NCBI GenBank assembly: GCA_018241525.1
Contig: JAFEDR010000009.1
Coordinates: forward strand, 434,001-498,000
Source: Pseudomonadota bacterium
GTDB taxonomy: Bacteria > Pseudomonadota > Gammaproteobacteria > Steroidobacterales > Steroidobacteraceae
Direction of reading: 5' to 3'
DNA: 64,000 nt
The translations under genes were made by a program, and so were the position numbers. The notes below the pieces were generated by a model that ran no database searches, was not told the DNA's origin, and saw nothing but the letters and a program-made list of their open reading frames with translations. Below, piece by piece: positions 43,168 to 51,465 of this stretch. Positions within the stretch are counted from its first letter, which is position 1; each line of letters opens with the position of its first letter.

Positions 43168-45165
43168 GTGCCAGCCCTGACGCGGCTGCTGATCGCGAAC
43201 CGTGGCGAGATCGCGGTCCGCATCGCGCGCACCGCGCGGCGCCTCGGGGTGCACACGATCGCGGTGTATTCCCGGGTGGACCGCGACGCCGCGTACCTCG
43301 ACGCCTGCGACGAGCGCGTCTCGATCGATGGCCGGGAGGCTACGGAGTCCTACCTGTGCATCGAGCGGATTCTCGGTGCCGCGCGCGCATCGCGTGCCGA
43401 TGCGGTCCATCCGGGATACGGCTTCCTGGCCGAGAATGCAGCGTTCGCGCGCGCGGTCGTCGCGGCTGGCCTCTGCTTCGTCGGCCCCGAGACCGAGGCG
43501 ATGGCAGCCATGGGCGACAAGTCCGCGGCGCGTCGGCGACTGGCGGCGGCGGGCATACCGGTCCTGCCGGGCTACGACGGCGATGCGCAGGACGAGCCGT
43601 CTCTCCAGGCCGCGGCCGCCTCGATCGGCTATCCGCTGATGGTCAAGGCGGCTGCCGGTGGCGGTGGCCGCGGTCTAAGGCTGGTTCGCGAGCCCACGCA
43701 ACTGGGGCCGGCATTGCGCGCGGCGGCGGTCGAGGCCCGCAAGGCCTTCGGTGATGGTCGCCTGCTGCTCGAGCGGGCGTTGCTCGAGGCGCGGCACGTC
43801 GAGATTCAGTTGATCGCTGACGCCGATGGGCGCGTCGTGCACCTCGGCGAGCGCGACTGCTCGGTGCAGCGGCGCCACCAGAAAGTGATCGAGGAAGCGC
43901 CCTCCCCGGCGGTCGACAGCGTGCTGCGGGCACGGATGGGAGAGGTGGCGATACGGGTGGCGCGCGAGGTCGGCTACCTCGGCGCCGGCACGGTGGAGTT
44001 CCTGCTCGATCCCGCCGGTGGCTTCTATTTCATGGAGATGAATACCCGCCTGCAGGTGGAGCACGCGGTGACCGAGCTCGTGACAGGGCTCGACCTCGTC
44101 GAGCTTCAGCTGCGGATCGCGCGCGGCGAGGCACTGCCGTTCGCCCAGCACCAGATTGAACTCCGTGGTCACGCCATCGAGGCGCGGCTCTGTGCCGAGG
44201 ATCCGGCGAACGACTACTTGCCACGCACCGGCGAGGTCGTCGACTGGCGCCCGGATCCCGCCGCGCGCTGCGACCATGCTCTGCGAGCCGGGACCCGCGT
44301 TTCGTCGTACTACGACTCGATGCTCGCCAAGGTGGTGGCGCACGGCGCAAGCCGGCGTGAGGCGATCGAGAACCTGAGCGCTGCCCTCGCGGGAACATCG
44401 CTGCTCGGCGTTACCAGCAACCGGGCCTTCCTGCAGCGCGTGCTAGCGGACCGAGCCTTCCGCAACGGCGCCGGCGTGACGACCCGCTACCTCGAGACGA
44501 CGTTCGCGAACGCGGGCGCCCGCGCTGTCGTACCCGAGGCCGACCTCTGGATCCTCGCGGCGTGGCTGTCAGTGGCGACCGCGGCCGGTCGCCCACCGGA
44601 GCCGGAAGCATGGCACGGATGGACGCCCGCGGTACCGCTCGCGCTGCCGTTCCGCCTCGAGTGGCAGGGCAGCGAGGGGATCGACGCACCCGGCGCCGTG
44701 CGCCACGGGATCGTCCGCCTCGGTCGGGGAATTGCACGCATCGAGGCGGGCGATCTCAGCGTCGAGCTGGTCGGTCGGCTCGTCGCGGAACGAACCGACG
44801 GCGAGGCGACGGTCAACGGCCGTACGATCGGGTATCGCCACGCATGGCTAGGCCCGACGCTCTGGCTGCACACCGCCGACGGAGATTTTGCCTTCGATTC
44901 CCTGCGGCACTCGCCCGCGGGCGGCGCCGGTGGTGCCGCAGCGACCGACGCCCGCGCCGCCATCAATGGCCGTGTCGTCGAGGTGACCGCGGCAGTTGGC
45001 GAGTGGATGCGCGGCGGTGACCGGCTGCTGGCCATCGAGGCGATGAAGATGGAACATGAGGTGCGCGCCCGGGGGCCCGGCCGCATCGCCGCCGTCGTGG
45101 TCGCGGTCGGCGACCAGGTGGCGCCGGGGCAGGTGCTGGTCCGGTTCGAGCGGGGTGGAGATTGA
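43168..45165 (+). CDS. Acyl-CoA carboxylase, biotin carboxylase + biotin carrier (alpha) subunit
   Basis: This 665-residue subunit combines a biotin carboxylase (TRLLIANRGEIAVRIARTAR; VHPGYGFLAENAAFA; ATP-grasp VKAAAGGGGRGLRLV; FYFMEMNTRLQVEHAVTELV) with a C-terminal biotinyl domain. The biotin site is Lys627 in EAMKMEHEV. The middle BT domain (about 470-580) is divergent. The length and layout match MccA/LiuD/AtuF. It forms the active enzyme with the beta subunit at 40354. The GTG start lies 33 bp after the dehydrogenase stop; the last bases overlap the following gene by 4 bp. Confidence 0.95.
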   Translation: MPALTRLLIANRGEIAVRIARTARRLGVHTIAVYSRVDRDAAYLDACDERVSIDGREATESYLCIERILGAARASRADAVHPGYGFLAENAAFARAVVAAGLCFVGPETEAMAAMGDKSAARRRLAAAGIPVLPGYDGDAQDEPSLQAAAASIGYPLMVKAAAGGGGRGLRLVREPTQLGPALRAAAVEARKAFGDGRLLLERALLEARHVEIQLIADADGRVVHLGERDCSVQRRHQKVIEEAPSPAVDSVLRARMGEVAIRVAREVGYLGAGTVEFLLDPAGGFYFMEMNTRLQVEHAVTELVTGLDLVELQLRIARGEALPFAQHQIELRGHAIEARLCAEDPANDYLPRTGEVVDWRPDPAARCDHALRAGTRVSSYYDSMLAKVVAHGASRREAIENLSAALAGTSLLGVTSNRAFLQRVLADRAFRNGAGVTTRYLETTFANAGARAVVPEADLWILAAWLSVATAAGRPPEPEAWHGWTPAVPLALPFRLEWQGSEGIDAPGAVRHGIVRLGRGIARIEAGDLSVELVGRLVAERTDGEATVNGRTIGYRHAWLGPTLWLHTADGDFAFDSLRHSPAGGAGGAAATDARAAINGRVVEVTAAVGEWMRGGDRLLAIEAMKMEHEVRARGPGRIAAVVVAVGDQVAPGQVLVRFERGGD

Positions 45166-46031
45166 GCAAGGCCATCGTCACGTGCGCGCTGACCGGCGTG
45201 CTGACCGACCCGGCGCAGCACCCGGTGCCGGTCACGCCGGAGGCGCTGGCGCGCGAGGCGCGCGCCGCCTGCGACGCGGGCGCCGCGATCGTTCACGTCC
45301 ACTTCCGCGACCAGCGACCGGGCCGTGGTCACCTGCCGAGCTGGGAACCTGCCGTCGCGCGCGATGTGGCGGCGGCAATCCGCGACGCCTGTCCTGGCCT
45401 GCTCTTCAACCAGTCGACCGGCGTGATCGGCTCCGACATCTCGGGGCCGGTCGCGTGCCTCCGCGAGATCCGGCCGGAGATCGCCGCGTGCAACGCCGGC
45501 TCGCTGAATTACCTCAAGGTCCGGCGCGACGGCGGCTGGGCATGGCGTCCGATGCTGTTCGACAACCCGGTCGAGAAGGTGCAGGCGTTCCTCGCCGCCA
45601 TGGCAGAGAGCGGGTCGCTGCCGGAGTTCGAGTGCTTCGACCTCGGTATCGCGCGCTCGGTCGAGATGTACGTGCGCGCGGGGCTCTACCGCGGGCACCT
45701 CGACTACAACTTCGTGATGGGTGTCGAGTCGGGCATGCCGTCGGATCCCGCGCTGCTGCCGATCCTGACGGGCCTCGTGGCGCCGGGCTCGACCTGGCAG
45801 GTCACGGCGATCGGCAGAGCGGACGTCTGGCCGCTGCACCGCCGCGCGGCCGAGCTCGGCGGCCATCTGCGGACCGGGCTCGAAGACACGTTCTACCTGC
45901 CCGACGGCAGCAAGGCGACCGGCAACGGTCCGCTCGTTGAGGCGCTGGTGCGAATCGCGCGCGGCAGCGGCCGCGAGATCGCAAGCCCGGCGGAAGCACG
46001 GCAGCTGCTCGGTCTGCCGGCGCACCCTTAG
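45162..46031 (+). CDS. BKACE (DUF849) beta-keto acid cleavage enzyme
   Basis: This 289-residue TIM-barrel protein belongs to the BKACE family. Known members condense a beta-keto acid with acetyl-CoA, giving acetoacetate and a new acyl-CoA. The metal ligands are visible as HVHFRD at 45-50. AIVTCALTGV at the start, LFNQSTG and NYLKVRRDGGW are typical. GLEDTFYLPDG resembles the family's RVGLEDN motif. TTG is the start, overlapping the carboxylase stop (TTGA) after a GGTGGAG site. Its coupling suggests the pathway ends in a keto acid cleaved by BKACE instead of the HMG-CoA lyase of liu clusters. Confidence 0.85.
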   Translation: MSKAIVTCALTGVLTDPAQHPVPVTPEALAREARAACDAGAAIVHVHFRDQRPGRGHLPSWEPAVARDVAAAIRDACPGLLFNQSTGVIGSDISGPVACLREIRPEIAACNAGSLNYLKVRRDGGWAWRPMLFDNPVEKVQAFLAAMAESGSLPEFECFDLGIARSVEMYVRAGLYRGHLDYNFVMGVESGMPSDPALLPILTGLVAPGSTWQVTAIGRADVWPLHRRAAELGGHLRTGLEDTFYLPDGSKATGNGPLVEALVRIARGSGREIASPAEARQLLGLPAHP

Positions 46032-46127
46032 CGCGGACTAGCCGGCGGGCACCCTCCCCTCCGGCCGCAGCGCCGCTCGCACGCCGGGAGCGCGCGTCGC
46101 ATACGCAACGACCGCGGCGCCGCGGCC

Positions 46128-47015
46128 TCAGTCCGGGACGTGGATCGTTTCCTTGAAGTGCTTCAGATTGGCGACGATCGTGAACGTCATCACGACCAGC
46201 AGCGACCACGAGCTCCACTTGCCGACGTGGACGGTCGACCAGGCGCCGAGCTGGTTCGGGTAGCGCCACAGGCCGAACAGCGTGCCGACATTTTCCGCGA
46301 GCCAGATGAAGAAGCCGATCAGCACGAAGCCGAGTGACAGCGGCATGCGCCGCGGCCGGTCCAGCGGCCGGAACACGACGACCGTCCGCGCATACAGGCC
46401 AACGGCGCAAGCCGCGAGGTACCAGCGAGCGTCGCCGACGTAGTGGTGCGTGAAGAAGTTCGCGTAGATGGCCAGTGCCAGCAATCCTGCCATCCAGTAG
46501 CGCGGATGATGGACGATGCGCAGGTCCAGCAGGCGCCAGGCCTGGATGATGTAGCTGCCGACGGCCGCATACATGAAGCCCGAGAACAGCGGGACGCCGA
46601 ACACCTTGGTGTAGGCGAAGTCCGGGTACGCCCAGGAATGGACCGATGTCGAGGTTTTGAAGACCTCGAGTACGAAGCCGATGACGTGAAAGAGGGTGAT
46701 GGACTTGAGTTCGTCCAGGGTTTCCACGCGCGCCCAGACCATCCACGCCTGGATCGCGAGCGCGACCAGCAGCAGGAAGTCATAGCGCGGAACGCCGGCG
46801 AGCCCAGCGCGCGGCGTCAGGAACACAGCCGTGAAGAAGAGCCCGGCGAACAGGCAGGCCCGCGCCTGCTTCAGGCCAAAGAGCACGAGCTCCGCGAGGA
46901 ACCGTCGTCCCCCCTCGAGGCCTGCCCAGCGCTCCGCCGGCGCCTGGAACAGGCGATCGTCGATGCTCGACGCGCGCAGCCGGAGCGGCGCGGCGTGCTG
47001 CGTCGGCCCGGACAC
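46128..47015 (-). CDS. DUF817 membrane protein
   Basis: This 295-residue protein has about eight hydrophobic segments and matches DUF817. Features are FLAELVLFGLKQARACLFAG, FHVIGFVLEVFKTSTSVHSW, FGVPLFSGFMYAAVGSYIIQ and LAENVGTLFGLWRYPNQLGA. The YPNQ and FFTHHY segments are well conserved in the family. Function is unknown. The GTG at 47015 was chosen because it starts 7 bp after the MscS stop; frame upstream of it is the shadow of the mscS gene. It is likely co-transcribed with mscS. It converges with the BKACE gene, with 96 bp between. Confidence 0.8.
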   Translation of the reverse strand: MSGPTQHAAPLRLRASSIDDRLFQAPAERWAGLEGGRRFLAELVLFGLKQARACLFAGLFFTAVFLTPRAGLAGVPRYDFLLLVALAIQAWMVWARVETLDELKSITLFHVIGFVLEVFKTSTSVHSWAYPDFAYTKVFGVPLFSGFMYAAVGSYIIQAWRLLDLRIVHHPRYWMAGLLALAIYANFFTHHYVGDARWYLAACAVGLYARTVVVFRPLDRPRRMPLSLGFVLIGFFIWLAENVGTLFGLWRYPNQLGAWSTVHVGKWSSWSLLVVMTFTIVANLKHFKETIHVPD

Positions 47016-47022
47016 GCGCGGC

Positions 47023-47847
47023 CTAGGCGCTGCCCAGCAGCCGGACTTCGCGCTGCGGGTACGGGATCGAGACGCCGGCGCGACGGCAGGCATCGACGAT
47101 GGCGACGCTGAGCTCGCCGCCGACCGCGCCATAGTCCTCCACCGACACCCACGGTCTGACCGCGATCTGCACCGCCGAGTCGGCGAGCGCCGCGATCACG
47201 ACCACCGGCGGCGGATCCTTCAGCACGCGGGGATTCGCGAGCGTCAGCTCGCGGATCGCGGCCAGCGCGCCCGGCAGGTCGGCCTCGTAACCGACGCCGA
47301 CCACGACCTCCGCCTGCCGAATGCGGCCGTAGTTGTGCATGATCTCGCCGACGATCTTGCGGTTGGGCACCACCACCCGGGACAGGTCGGCATGCAGCAG
47401 CGTCGTGCTGAAGAGGCTGATGGTCTGCACCTGGCCCTGCACGCCGACGATCTCGATGTAGTCGCCGACTCGGTAGGGCTTGGTGAAGATGATCGTGAGT
47501 CCGGCGACGACGTTGCTGAGCACGCCCTGCGTCGCGAGGGCGATGCCGGCGCCGGCCACGCTCAGACCGGCGATCAGCGGCAGCAACTCGACACCGAGGT
47601 TCTGCAGCGCGATGATCAGGAACAGCATCAGCACCGCGATCCGCACCAGCCGCACGAACAGGTCGCGGATCGGCGGCTCGAACTCGAGGCGCGTCAGCGC
47701 GCGCGCGGTGGCCCGCGCCACCCAGCGGCCCACCAGCACGCCGGCCACGAGGATCAGGATCGCGACCAGCAGCTTCGGCCCGAAGCGCAGCGCGAGGTCG
47801 AGCATCACGGACTTGGCATGGTTGAGCGCGTCGAGATCCTTTTCCAT
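47023..47847 (-). CDS. mscS: Small-conductance mechanosensitive channel MscS family
   Basis: This 274-residue channel is close to E. coli MscS (286). It has three TM segments; the pore helix TM3 reads AGLSVAGAGIALATQGVLSNVV, with the alternating Gly/Ala pattern and Gln-Gly kink typical of MscS. The beta domain follows (FTKPYRVGDYIEIVGVQGQV; VVVPNRKIVGEIMHNY), and a C-terminal alpha/beta part ends YPQREVRLLGSA. It would release solutes on hypo-osmotic shock. GGGAGG lies 7 nt before the ATG. The gene is divergent from the pseudouridine synthase (63 bp). Confidence 0.95.
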   Translation of the reverse strand: MEKDLDALNHAKSVMLDLALRFGPKLLVAILILVAGVLVGRWVARATARALTRLEFEPPIRDLFVRLVRIAVLMLFLIIALQNLGVELLPLIAGLSVAGAGIALATQGVLSNVVAGLTIIFTKPYRVGDYIEIVGVQGQVQTISLFSTTLLHADLSRVVVPNRKIVGEIMHNYGRIRQAEVVVGVGYEADLPGALAAIRELTLANPRVLKDPPPVVVIAALADSAVQIAVRPWVSVEDYGAVGGELSVAIVDACRRAGVSIPYPQREVRLLGSA

Positions 47848-47910
47848 GACAGCCCTCCCGGAAGTGATCTGTATTGTAGCCGGCAGGCGCGCGCTGCCGG
47901 CGTCCGCCGG

Positions 47911-48822
47911 ATGGACGGTGTGAATTCCGCCGGCGCGCACGGTCCGCCCGTGCCACCGAGCCGCGTCCGGCTGCCGGGCGGGCCTGGGTCGATTCTGTTG
48001 GACGCCCTGTGTGCGCGCTTTCCGGCGGTGCCGCGTCCGGACTGGTTCGCACGACTCGCGGCGGGCGAGGTCACCGACGCTGAGGGGCGACGACTCGCGG
48101 CTGACGATCCCGTTCCGGCGGGGTTGCTGGTCTGCTATCGCCGCGACCCGGGGCCCGAACCGCGGATCGCCGGCGCCGAAGAGATTCTCTATGCCGACGA
48201 TCACCTGCTCGTCGTCGACAAGCCTGCCCTCCTGGCCGTTGCACCGGCGGGCCGCTGGGCGCGGGAAACCCTGGTCGCGCGGCTCGCGGCGCGACTCGGC
48301 ATCGAGCCGCCGACCCCGTTGCACCGCCTCGACCGTGCCACGGCCGGCCTCGTGCTCCTCTCGCCGAATCCGGCGAGCCGCGCGGCCTACCAGGCGCTCT
48401 TCCGGGAGCGCCGCATCGAGAAGCGCTACGAGGCGCTGGCGGCGCCACTCCCCGGGCTGGCATTCCCGCAGGTCCGGCACAGCCGGATCGTGCGAGGCGA
48501 GCCGTTCTTCCGGATGCGGGAGGTACCGGGCGAGCCAAACAGCGAAACCCGCATCGAGGTGCTCGAGCGCAGGGATCGCCACTGGCGCTACGGTCTCGTA
48601 CCGGTGACGGGGCGCAAGCACCAGCTGCGCGTGCACCTTGCCGCGCTCGGCGCGCCGATCGCGAACGATGGCTGGTACCCGGAGCTGCGGCCGGATGCCA
48701 GCGACGACCCGGCGCGCCCGCTCGCCCTGCTGGCCCGCTCGCTCTCCTTCCGCGATCCGCGAACCGGCCGGGATCGTCACTTCTCAAGTAGCCGCGCGCT
48801 GGTGGAACCCGAAGCGCCCTGA
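47911..48822 (+). CDS. RluA-family pseudouridine synthase
   Basis: This 303-residue enzyme would isomerise uridine in rRNA or tRNA. The catalytic motif is HRLDRATAGLVLL with the Asp at 141; other family parts are ILYADDHLLVVDKPALLAVAP, RIEKRYEALA and LVPVTGRKHQLRVHLAALGAPI. PEPRIAGAEEILYADD suggests the RluA/TruC branch, but the target U cannot be told. An N-terminal S4-like segment (DWFARLAAGEVTDAEGRRLAA) may be present. The ATG at 47911 starts after the divergent mscS promoter region. Confidence 0.9.
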   Translation: MDGVNSAGAHGPPVPPSRVRLPGGPGSILLDALCARFPAVPRPDWFARLAAGEVTDAEGRRLAADDPVPAGLLVCYRRDPGPEPRIAGAEEILYADDHLLVVDKPALLAVAPAGRWARETLVARLAARLGIEPPTPLHRLDRATAGLVLLSPNPASRAAYQALFRERRIEKRYEALAAPLPGLAFPQVRHSRIVRGEPFFRMREVPGEPNSETRIEVLERRDRHWRYGLVPVTGRKHQLRVHLAALGAPIANDGWYPELRPDASDDPARPLALLARSLSFRDPRTGRDRHFSSSRALVEPEAP

Positions 48823-48922
48823 GTGGTGCCCTGCGCGCGCTCCGCAAACTGTGCTAAACAGGGACCCCCTCGGGGACGCCGGTCCGCGCAATGCCCGCGA
48901 CAACGGGCGCAGGAGTACCAGC

Positions 48923-49855
48923 ATGCGCATCGCCATCATCGGCCAGCAGGACTTCGGCAAGGCGGCCCTCGAGGCGTTCGTCGCCCGCGGCGACGCGGTG
49001 GCGGGCGTGTTCTCCGCGCCGGAAAAGCCGGGCGCCCGGCCGGACGCGTTGCGCGTCGCGGCGGAGGAACGCGGCCTGCGGCTCTACCAGCTGCCAAGTC
49101 TGAAGACACCCGAGGCGCGACAGGCACTGCGCGACCTCGACGTCGAGATCGGCGTGATGGCGTACGTGCTGCAGTTCGTGCCGCAGGACTTCGTGCACGT
49201 CCCGCGACACGGCATGATCCAGTATCACCCGTCGCTGCTACCGCGCTACCGCGGACCGAGCTCGATCAACTGGCCCATCATCCGTGGCGATACGCGTACG
49301 GGGCTGACGATTTTCCGGCCGACCGACGGCCTCGACGAGGGACCGGTGATCCTGCAGAAGGAGACGCCGATCGGTCCGGACGACACGCTAGGCAGCGTCT
49401 ACTTTGACCGGCTGTTCCCGATGGGCGTCGCGGCGCTGCTCGAGGCCGCCGACCTGGTGGTCGCCGGCCGGGCGAGCGAGATCGCGCAGGACGAGTCGCG
49501 CGCCGGTTACGAAGGCTGGTGCCTGTCGGCCGAGGCGCGCATCAACTGGCACAACCACGTCGATCACGTCTACAACCTGATCCGCGGCTGCAATCCGGCG
49601 CCGGGCGCCTGGACGACGATCGGAGGCAAGAAGCTGCAGCTGTTCGATGCCCGCAAGCACCTGACGCGGACGTTCGGCGAGGTGCGCGGCAAGGTCGGGA
49701 CGGTGACCGAGATCCGCGGCGAGAGCCTGTTCATCGCCGCGCAAGGCGGTCAGATCGAGGTCCTGAAGCTCAAGCATGAGGACGGCAAGAAGCAGTCCGC
49801 CGCGGACTTTGCCGCGGCGACGGGCCTCGCGATCGGCACGATCCTCGGGACCTGA
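48923..49855 (+). CDS. Stand-alone 10-formyl-THF hydrolase/formyltransferase-type protein
   Basis: This 310-residue protein matches the N-terminal hydrolase domain of 10-formyltetrahydrofolate dehydrogenase (ALDH1L1) more than Fmt. Points are MRIAIIGQQDFGKAALEAF, GVFSAPEKPGARPDALRVAA, PRHGMIQYHPSLLPRYRGPS and INWPIIRGDTRTGLTIF. The catalytic pair His102 and Asp138 is spaced 36 apart, as in that enzyme (His106/Asp142). The C-terminal domain (INWHNHVDHVYNLIRGCNPAPG) matches too. No aldehyde dehydrogenase domain follows, so it may release formate and THF, or transfer the formyl group elsewhere. AGGAG lies 7 nt before the ATG. Confidence 0.85.
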   Translation: MRIAIIGQQDFGKAALEAFVARGDAVAGVFSAPEKPGARPDALRVAAEERGLRLYQLPSLKTPEARQALRDLDVEIGVMAYVLQFVPQDFVHVPRHGMIQYHPSLLPRYRGPSSINWPIIRGDTRTGLTIFRPTDGLDEGPVILQKETPIGPDDTLGSVYFDRLFPMGVAALLEAADLVVAGRASEIAQDESRAGYEGWCLSAEARINWHNHVDHVYNLIRGCNPAPGAWTTIGGKKLQLFDARKHLTRTFGEVRGKVGTVTEIRGESLFIAAQGGQIEVLKLKHEDGKKQSAADFAAATGLAIGTILGT

Positions 49856-50065
49856 GGCGCTTCAGGCCACGAGCTGGCGCGGCATACCCGACGTTCGCGC
49901 TCGGTACCACCGACTGCGCAGGCTGGGCGCGGGCATCGCGCCCGCGGCGAGCCGCGATCTGGGCCGACAGCCTGCGTTGGGCGCCCTGGCGGGAACGAGA
50001 CACATCCGGGCGCGCTCCGGCCCGGCGCGGTCCAGATCCCGGGGACGCACGTCCGCCGGATCTGA

Positions 50066-50338
50066 CTAGACGGGCGCGTGGTCGCGGAGGCGCGTCTTGG
50101 TCGTCTGCACGAGGTCGCGCAGGAAGGCAGGGTCGTAGACCCGCAACAGGTGCGGCTGGTTGCGGGCAACGTAGACCGTCACGCAGTCGGCGTCGCTCGC
50201 CACCGATCGGAGGCGCGCGAATGTCTCGGCATCCCACTGCCAGGGCAGCTCGAGTTCGAGGAACGCGCTGTTGTAGGCGTGCAGCTCCGCCGTCAGCGGA
50301 TCCGCGGGCGGCGGGGCGGGGCTCCAGGTGATCGGCAT
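50066..50338 (-). CDS. Small protein of unknown function
   Basis: This 90-residue protein has no signal peptide, cysteine motif or membrane segment, and I do not recognise it. The sequence (ELHAYNSAFLELELPWQWD, then ADCVTVYVARNQPHLLRVYD) is not low-complexity and has normal codon use. The ATG has a GGGAGA site 7 nt upstream. It is divergent from lysR across 146 bp that hold A/T-rich repeats. Its neighbour in the other direction is the formyl-THF hydrolase-type gene (convergent, 210 bp). The gap 49856-50065 shows no further gene. Confidence 0.7.
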   Translation of the reverse strand: MPITWSPAPPPADPLTAELHAYNSAFLELELPWQWDAETFARLRSVASDADCVTVYVARNQPHLLRVYDPAFLRDLVQTTKTRLRDHAPV

Positions 50339-50443
50339 GCGCAGTCTCCCGTCGAGGATGGCCCCCCGCCACGGCGGGACGATGCCACGGACCTGAGGTT
50401 AGTCACGGGCGGACTCTAAGAAAAGCAAAAGTTTTCTATGTCA

Positions 50444-50465
50444 GGTATATGATTTCTTATATACC
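50444..50465. promoter_or_regulatory. Inverted repeat upstream of lysR
   Basis: GGTATAT (50444-50450) and ATATACC (50459-50465) form a perfect 7-bp inverted repeat with an 8-bp spacer, just before the LysR start at 50485. About 20 bp upstream, GAAAA and TTTTC form another small repeat. This A/T-rich patch stands out in roughly 70% GC DNA and fits a LysR-type autoregulatory operator. An alternative lysR start at 50449 would fall inside the repeat. Confidence 0.45.
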
Positions 50466-50484
50466 TTGGCAACGCCGGTGGCGC

Positions 50485-51465
50485 ATGAAGCACGTGACGC
50501 TGCGACAGCTGCGGGTCTTCGAGGCGGTCGCTCGCCACCTCAACTACTCGCGCGCCGCGGAGGAGCTGCATCTCTCGCAGCCCGCGGTCTCGACGCAGGT
50601 CAAGGAACTGGCTGGCGTGGTCGGTCTCGACCTGATCGAGCGCCTCGGCCGGCGCACCTACCTCACGCCGGCAGGCAGTGAGCTGCTGCAGTGCGCGCGC
50701 GCGATCACCGAGCGGTTGCGCGAGGCCGACGACGCGCTCGCGCAGCTGCGCGGCGTGACCGGCGGCCGGTTGAACGTTGGCGTGATCAGCGCCGGCGATT
50801 ACTTCTTCCCGAGGGTGCTCGCCGAGTTCGCGCGCCGCCATCCGGGGGTGTCGTTCCACCTCGCAGTGCACAACCGCGAGGGGCTCTTGCGAGAACTCGC
50901 TGACAACCTGACTGACCTCGCGGTCATGGCGCGGCCGCCGCGCGACGCGGACATCGTCGCCCTGCCCTTCGCACCGCATCCCTACGTGATCATCGCGGCA
51001 CCCGACCATCCGCTCGCGCGAGCGCGCGCGATCCCGCGCGAGGCACTGCGCCGCGAGCGGTTCGTGCAGCGCGAGCATGGCTCGGACACGTGGCACCTGA
51101 TGCGCGACGTCCTCGGGCGCGAGTTTCCCCGTCTGAAGGCCGTCGCCGAAGTGCGCAGCACCGAGACCATCAAGCAGATGGTAGCCGCCGGCATGGGCAT
51201 CGCGTTCCTGTCGGCACACACGCTCGGCCTGGAGCTCGAGGCCGGCCGGCTCGTAGTGCTCGACGTGCAGGGCTTCCCGGCGCCCCAGTACTGGCACCTG
51301 GTGCACCATCGCCGGAAGCGGCTGCCGCCGGTGGCGCTCGCGTTCAAGGAATTCCTGCTGCGCGACGGCGCCGCACTGATCGCGCGCCTCGTGCCGTTCG
51401 AGCTGCCGCGGCGAGGCCGGGCTGCGCCAGGGCGCATTGCGCGCCGCCCGCGCGCGCGCGACTAG
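50485..51465 (+). CDS. LysR-family transcriptional regulator (CbbR-like)
   Basis: This 326-residue regulator has an N-terminal winged helix (TLRQLRVFEAVARHLNYSRA; LHLSQPAVSTQVKELAGVVG) followed by the effector-binding domain (GRLNVGVISAGDYFFPRVLA; AAGMGIAFLSAHTLGLELEA). The wording TLRQLRVF..VA.HLNYSRAAEELHLSQPAVS resembles CbbR-type regulators. I preferred the ATG at 50485 over 50449, which would add WQRRWR-type residues. Its stop codon overlaps the convergent GntR stop in the shared bases CTAG. Its target is uncertain; the oxalate-like operon lies 1.5 kb downstream. Confidence 0.85.
   Translation: MKHVTLRQLRVFEAVARHLNYSRAAEELHLSQPAVSTQVKELAGVVGLDLIERLGRRTYLTPAGSELLQCARAITERLREADDALAQLRGVTGGRLNVGVISAGDYFFPRVLAEFARRHPGVSFHLAVHNREGLLRELADNLTDLAVMARPPRDADIVALPFAPHPYVIIAAPDHPLARARAIPREALRRERFVQREHGSDTWHLMRDVLGREFPRLKAVAEVRSTETIKQMVAAGMGIAFLSAHTLGLELEAGRLVVLDVQGFPAPQYWHLVHHRRKRLPPVALAFKEFLLRDGAALIARLVPFELPRRGRAAPGRIARRPRARD

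Noticed and set aside
46112..46125. 14-bp palindrome CCGCGGCGCCGCGG between two convergent genes
   Set aside because: It has no loop bases and no T-run and arises easily in GC-rich DNA. The position is suggestive but not enough to call a terminator.
48823..48922. Promoter at GTGCTAAACA before the formyl-THF hydrolase-type gene
   Set aside because: One weak -10-like match with no -35 in GC-rich DNA is not enough to list as a feature.
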